Of a stretch of 64,000 nucleotides of DNA, positions 61,616 to 64,000 are shown piece after piece; positions within the stretch are counted from its first letter, which is position 1; each line of letters starts with the position of its first letter. The translations under genes were made by a program, and so were the position numbers. This DNA is from Ancylomarina sp. DW003 (GTDB lineage: Bacteria; Bacteroidota; Bacteroidia; Bacteroidales; Marinifilaceae), in contig NZ_JAKJSD010000012.1 of assembly GCF_029029505.1 (NCBI RefSeq), positions 1 through 64,000 of the forward strand. Reading direction: 5' to 3'. A model generated the notes under the pieces. It saw only the letters and a program-made list of their open reading frames with translations, made no database searches and was not told the DNA's origin.

Positions 61616-64000
61616 CTACTCGTATCTCAAGCTCTCAATCGGATTCTGTCGTGCATTACGAGTAAAGTTGATCACTGTTACCAGTGCTACCAGCAAAAGA
61701 ATAATCAAACTGCATATGAAGAAAATTCCCCAATGAAGTGGTAACTTATATGCAAAATTCTGCATCCAAAGTCCTGCTGAAAACCAAGCTCCAATAGCCC
61801 CAAGCAAGACAGCTGGAATAGCAATTACCTCAATATCCCACAAGAAAACTCTTAGAATATTTGAAAACTTTGCCCCATTTATTCTGCGAATAGCCAATTC
61901 TTTACGTCTGCGGACAGCCTCGTTGGTTGTGTAACCTAGTAAGCCAATAATTGTAATCAATAAGATTACAATACTCCCTGCCATCATCGCATTTCGAAAT
62001 CCTCGTTGTTGGGTATACCCCATCTTCTGTTGTATAGCGAGACTTTTTACATTCGCATCTTTATAAAGCAATGCACTATTAAAAATATCCCTAATTTTAT
62101 TCATCATTCCAGCCTGAATTCCAGGATAAGTCTTCACTATAATATTAAATGAATCGGATGGATCCTTTATAAGTCCTTCTATAAATTTAGATTCTGATCT
62201 GTAGAAAAACACAGCAGGACGATTATCGGGGTGAGCCTTCGAACCCATGGTAAAATCAGAAAATACACCCTGTATGTTTTTAGTTTTAGAATTATCACCA
62301 TGTCCTGTAATATTAATCTGTCTTCCAATAATTCCATCTGTCAAAACATGGTGTATTTTTAGCATGTCAGCACATTTCTTACTTATAAGCATATCGCCTT
62401 CAAGTGTTTTTCCTTTCACAAATCCTTCCCCTTCGGTAAGAGGAATATCCAATATTGATAAATAACTAGCATCAACAGAATAGAAATCTGCTACATTAAA
62501 CAACTCCTTTTGCCCATCCTCAGACATAATATTATTCCCAGATTGAAAATAACAAGGTAATTCTTCACCTAGTCCGACAGTTTGTACTTCAGGCATCGAC
62601 CTTAATTCATGTAAAACACTTGCAATTTTATTCCCATCCATTCCACTTGTCAACCCATAATAAATATACTCAGACTGATATCCATGAGAACTGTTTTTCA
62701 TATTTGAATATTGCAAGCTTACAATAACCAGCATAGACAGAATAAAAGATGCTCCTATAAATTGAAATGAAAGTAAAACCAATTTCCATTTACTCCGTTT
62801 TTCTTGATAATGTCGAAATGCATTTACCACGGGTATATTTGAGAAGAAACGAGCAGGTAAATAACTCATCAACACAATCATCAGTATCAACATGCCCAAT
62901 AGAGGAGCTATTACAGAGGGGTTTAATACTGAAACTAACTTATGTCCGACTTGCTTTTCAGCTGCTGGTTGAAGTGCAACGATCATTAGAAGAGCAGCCG
63001 TTAAGGAAATGACAAAGAGCAATGCCGACTCAGAAAAAATAAGCTGTCTTAAATGGCGCGCATGAGCCCCAAAAGTTTTGTAAATAGCCGATGACTTGGA
63101 ACGCTCAGCTAGTACACTAAGTGTCAGTAGAATATAATTCAAGAGAGAAACAAATAAAACTGCAAAAGCGATGGTGCTAAGAATTAGAATAATGTCTTTT
63201 AGGTTTTCAGTGTAAACTTCCTTTATGGGTTTAAATGAATATTTCAAAACAAAATCACCATGCTGTTCTTCTATCTTCTTAATATCCTGATGAACCTCCT
63301 GCATTTTTCTTACTGCTGGTGCTAAACTTTCAGGATCAACTCCCTTTGCTAATTTTACACAAGCATAATACCGATCGTTACCCAACCAGTTATTCGTCCC
63401 ATCACCCATAAAGTGCCCAGTTGAAATCATTGAAATAAACACATCGCATTCAAAATTGGTGTTTTCTGGTAGAGCATCAAATACACCTCTAACCGTTAAC
63501 TTCTCACCAGGGTATTCTTTTAATTCTATCAGTTTTCCAACAACACTTCCTCCCATGTTTTCAGCAATTTCACTTGAAATCATACATGTCATAGGCGCTT
63601 TCAGAATCTCCACAGGCTCACCTTCGAGCATAGTTCTTGGTAATACAGTAAAAAGGTATTCATCCGCGAAAGCAAACTTAGCTTTATAGCTCTTCTTATC
63701 TTCAGTATAAAATATGGACGAGCCAATTGAATTTAGTCGAGTAGCTGCTTCTACACCTGGAACTTCAGCTTTTAAACCCGGAGCAATAGCACCGCTAACA
63801 CGATTTCGACTTTCAAGTTCATCTTCAGATTTATCTGCTTTATAATTTTCATAAACTACATAAATTTGATCTGAATCAGGATAAAAACTATCGAAACTGT
63901 AGTAATAAAATACCTCTGACAAAAGCAATATACCAAATGCTAAACCTGTAGCCAATGATATGATACGCGCTGCACTATGTTCCCCTTTTCGAAACAAACG
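61616..64000 (-). CDS. FtsX/MacB-type ABC transporter permease 5 (5' end outside window)
   Basis: At least 794 codons, read from the window edge. The frame is open through position 64000 (codon CGT before the first apparent TTG start), so the gene begins beyond the window and the N-terminus is missing. The architecture is again two FtsX domains with periplasmic domains between; the C-terminus is NPIESLRYE. It is the most diverged of the five and does not share the homogenised 3' end. Its upstream neighbours, possibly including an ATPase gene, lie outside the window. Confidence 0.92.
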   Translation of the reverse strand, partial: RLFRKGEHSAARIISLATGLAFGILLLSEVFYYYSFDSFYPDSDQIYVVYENYKADKSEDELESRNRVSGAIAPGLKAEVPGVEAATRLNSIGSSIFYTEDKKSYKAKFAFADEYLFTVLPRTMLEGEPVEILKAPMTCMISSEIAENMGGSVVGKLIELKEYPGEKLTVRGVFDALPENTNFECDVFISMISTGHFMGDGTNNWLGNDRYYACVKLAKGVDPESLAPAVRKMQEVHQDIKKIEEQHGDFVLKYSFKPIKEVYTENLKDIILILSTIAFAVLFVSLLNYILLTLSVLAERSKSSAIYKTFGAHARHLRQLIFSESALLFVISLTAALLMIVALQPAAEKQVGHKLVSVLNPSVIAPLLGMLILMIVLMSYLPARFFSNIPVVNAFRHYQEKRSKWKLVLLSFQFIGASFILSMLVIVSLQYSNMKNSSHGYQSEYIYYGLTSGMDGNKIASVLHELRSMPEVQTVGLGEELPCYFQSGNNIMSEDGQKELFNVADFYSVDASYLSILDIPLTEGEGFVKGKTLEGDMLISKKCADMLKIHHVLTDGIIGRQINITGHGDNSKTKNIQGVFSDFTMGSKAHPDNRPAVFFYRSESKFIEGLIKDPSDSFNIIVKTYPGIQAGMMNKIRDIFNSALLYKDANVKSLAIQQKMGYTQQRGFRNAMMAGSIVILLITIIGLLGYTTNEAVRRRKELAIRRINGAKFSNILRVFLWDIEVIAIPAVLLGAIGAWFSAGLWMQNFAYKLPLHWGIFFICSLIILLLVALVTVINFTRNARQNPIESLRYE

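Noticed and set aside
1-64000. tRNA and rRNA genes
   Set aside because: I looked for T-arm-like GGTTCGA motifs with matching acceptor stems and for rRNA landmarks and saw none; a covariance scan was not possible.

Overview
The window is a piece of a low-GC Bacteroidota chromosome. The evidence is lineage-typical families (DUF4175, DUF4292, DUF6261, tandem ~800-aa FtsX/MacB permeases, 6-bladed beta-propeller lipoproteins), weak ribosome binding sites and occasional TAnnTTTG -7 boxes. Gene content and order suggest a marine Bacteroidia of the Marinilabiliales type, but the genus cannot be fixed from this sequence.

Layout. 0-14 kb holds mostly core genes: an S41 processing protease, lpxK, dapD, a YrdC/Sua5 protein, a diacylglycerol-kinase-like lipid kinase, a YwqK/MORN-like lipoprotein, a DUF58 protein, trxA, dnaE and a universal stress protein. 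13.5-19.8 kb is accessory: a DUF748 protein, a low-complexity stretch, a DUF6261 protein, a secreted HExxH lipoprotein overlapping a small exported protein (toxin/immunity-like layout), and an IS200-like RAYT transposase between two arrays of REP-like palindromes. 19.8-39 kb returns to housekeeping: xth, a methyltransferase, polA, a degenerate HD protein, queD, an ArsR regulator, a polyprenyl synthase, a PAS histidine kinase, deoC, a MazG-like protein, dtd, lplA, uvrC, ade, mnmG and ybeY.

38.5-49.8 kb is a long minus-strand envelope cluster. In transcription order it runs flippase, dut, sugar nucleotidyltransferase, TPR protein, DUF4292 lipoprotein, EnvC-like M23 protein, DUF4175 coiled-coil protein, serine-kinase-type ATPase, YbeY, MnmG. 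Several junctions are 3 bp or overlap, so most of it is probably one operon. 49.8-50.34 kb has no protein gene but holds a parS-like palindrome and a structured plus-strand RNA candidate (6S-like) ending in a terminator hairpin. 50.3-64 kb is a tandem array of five large FtsX/MacB-type permeases interrupted by one beta-propeller lipoprotein; the 3' ends of several permease genes are almost identical in DNA while the rest has diverged. The array's first visible gene runs off the window.

Most notable observations: DNA polymerase I has lost catalytic residues of its proofreading exonuclease; a RAYT/REP unit carries 66-bp direct repeats exactly 780 bp apart; three parS-like sites lie within 13.6 kb; there is a 6S-like RNA candidate; the permease array shows 3'-end homogenisation; and there is a putative secreted metallopeptidase/immunity pair. 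No tRNA, rRNA or CRISPR array was seen.
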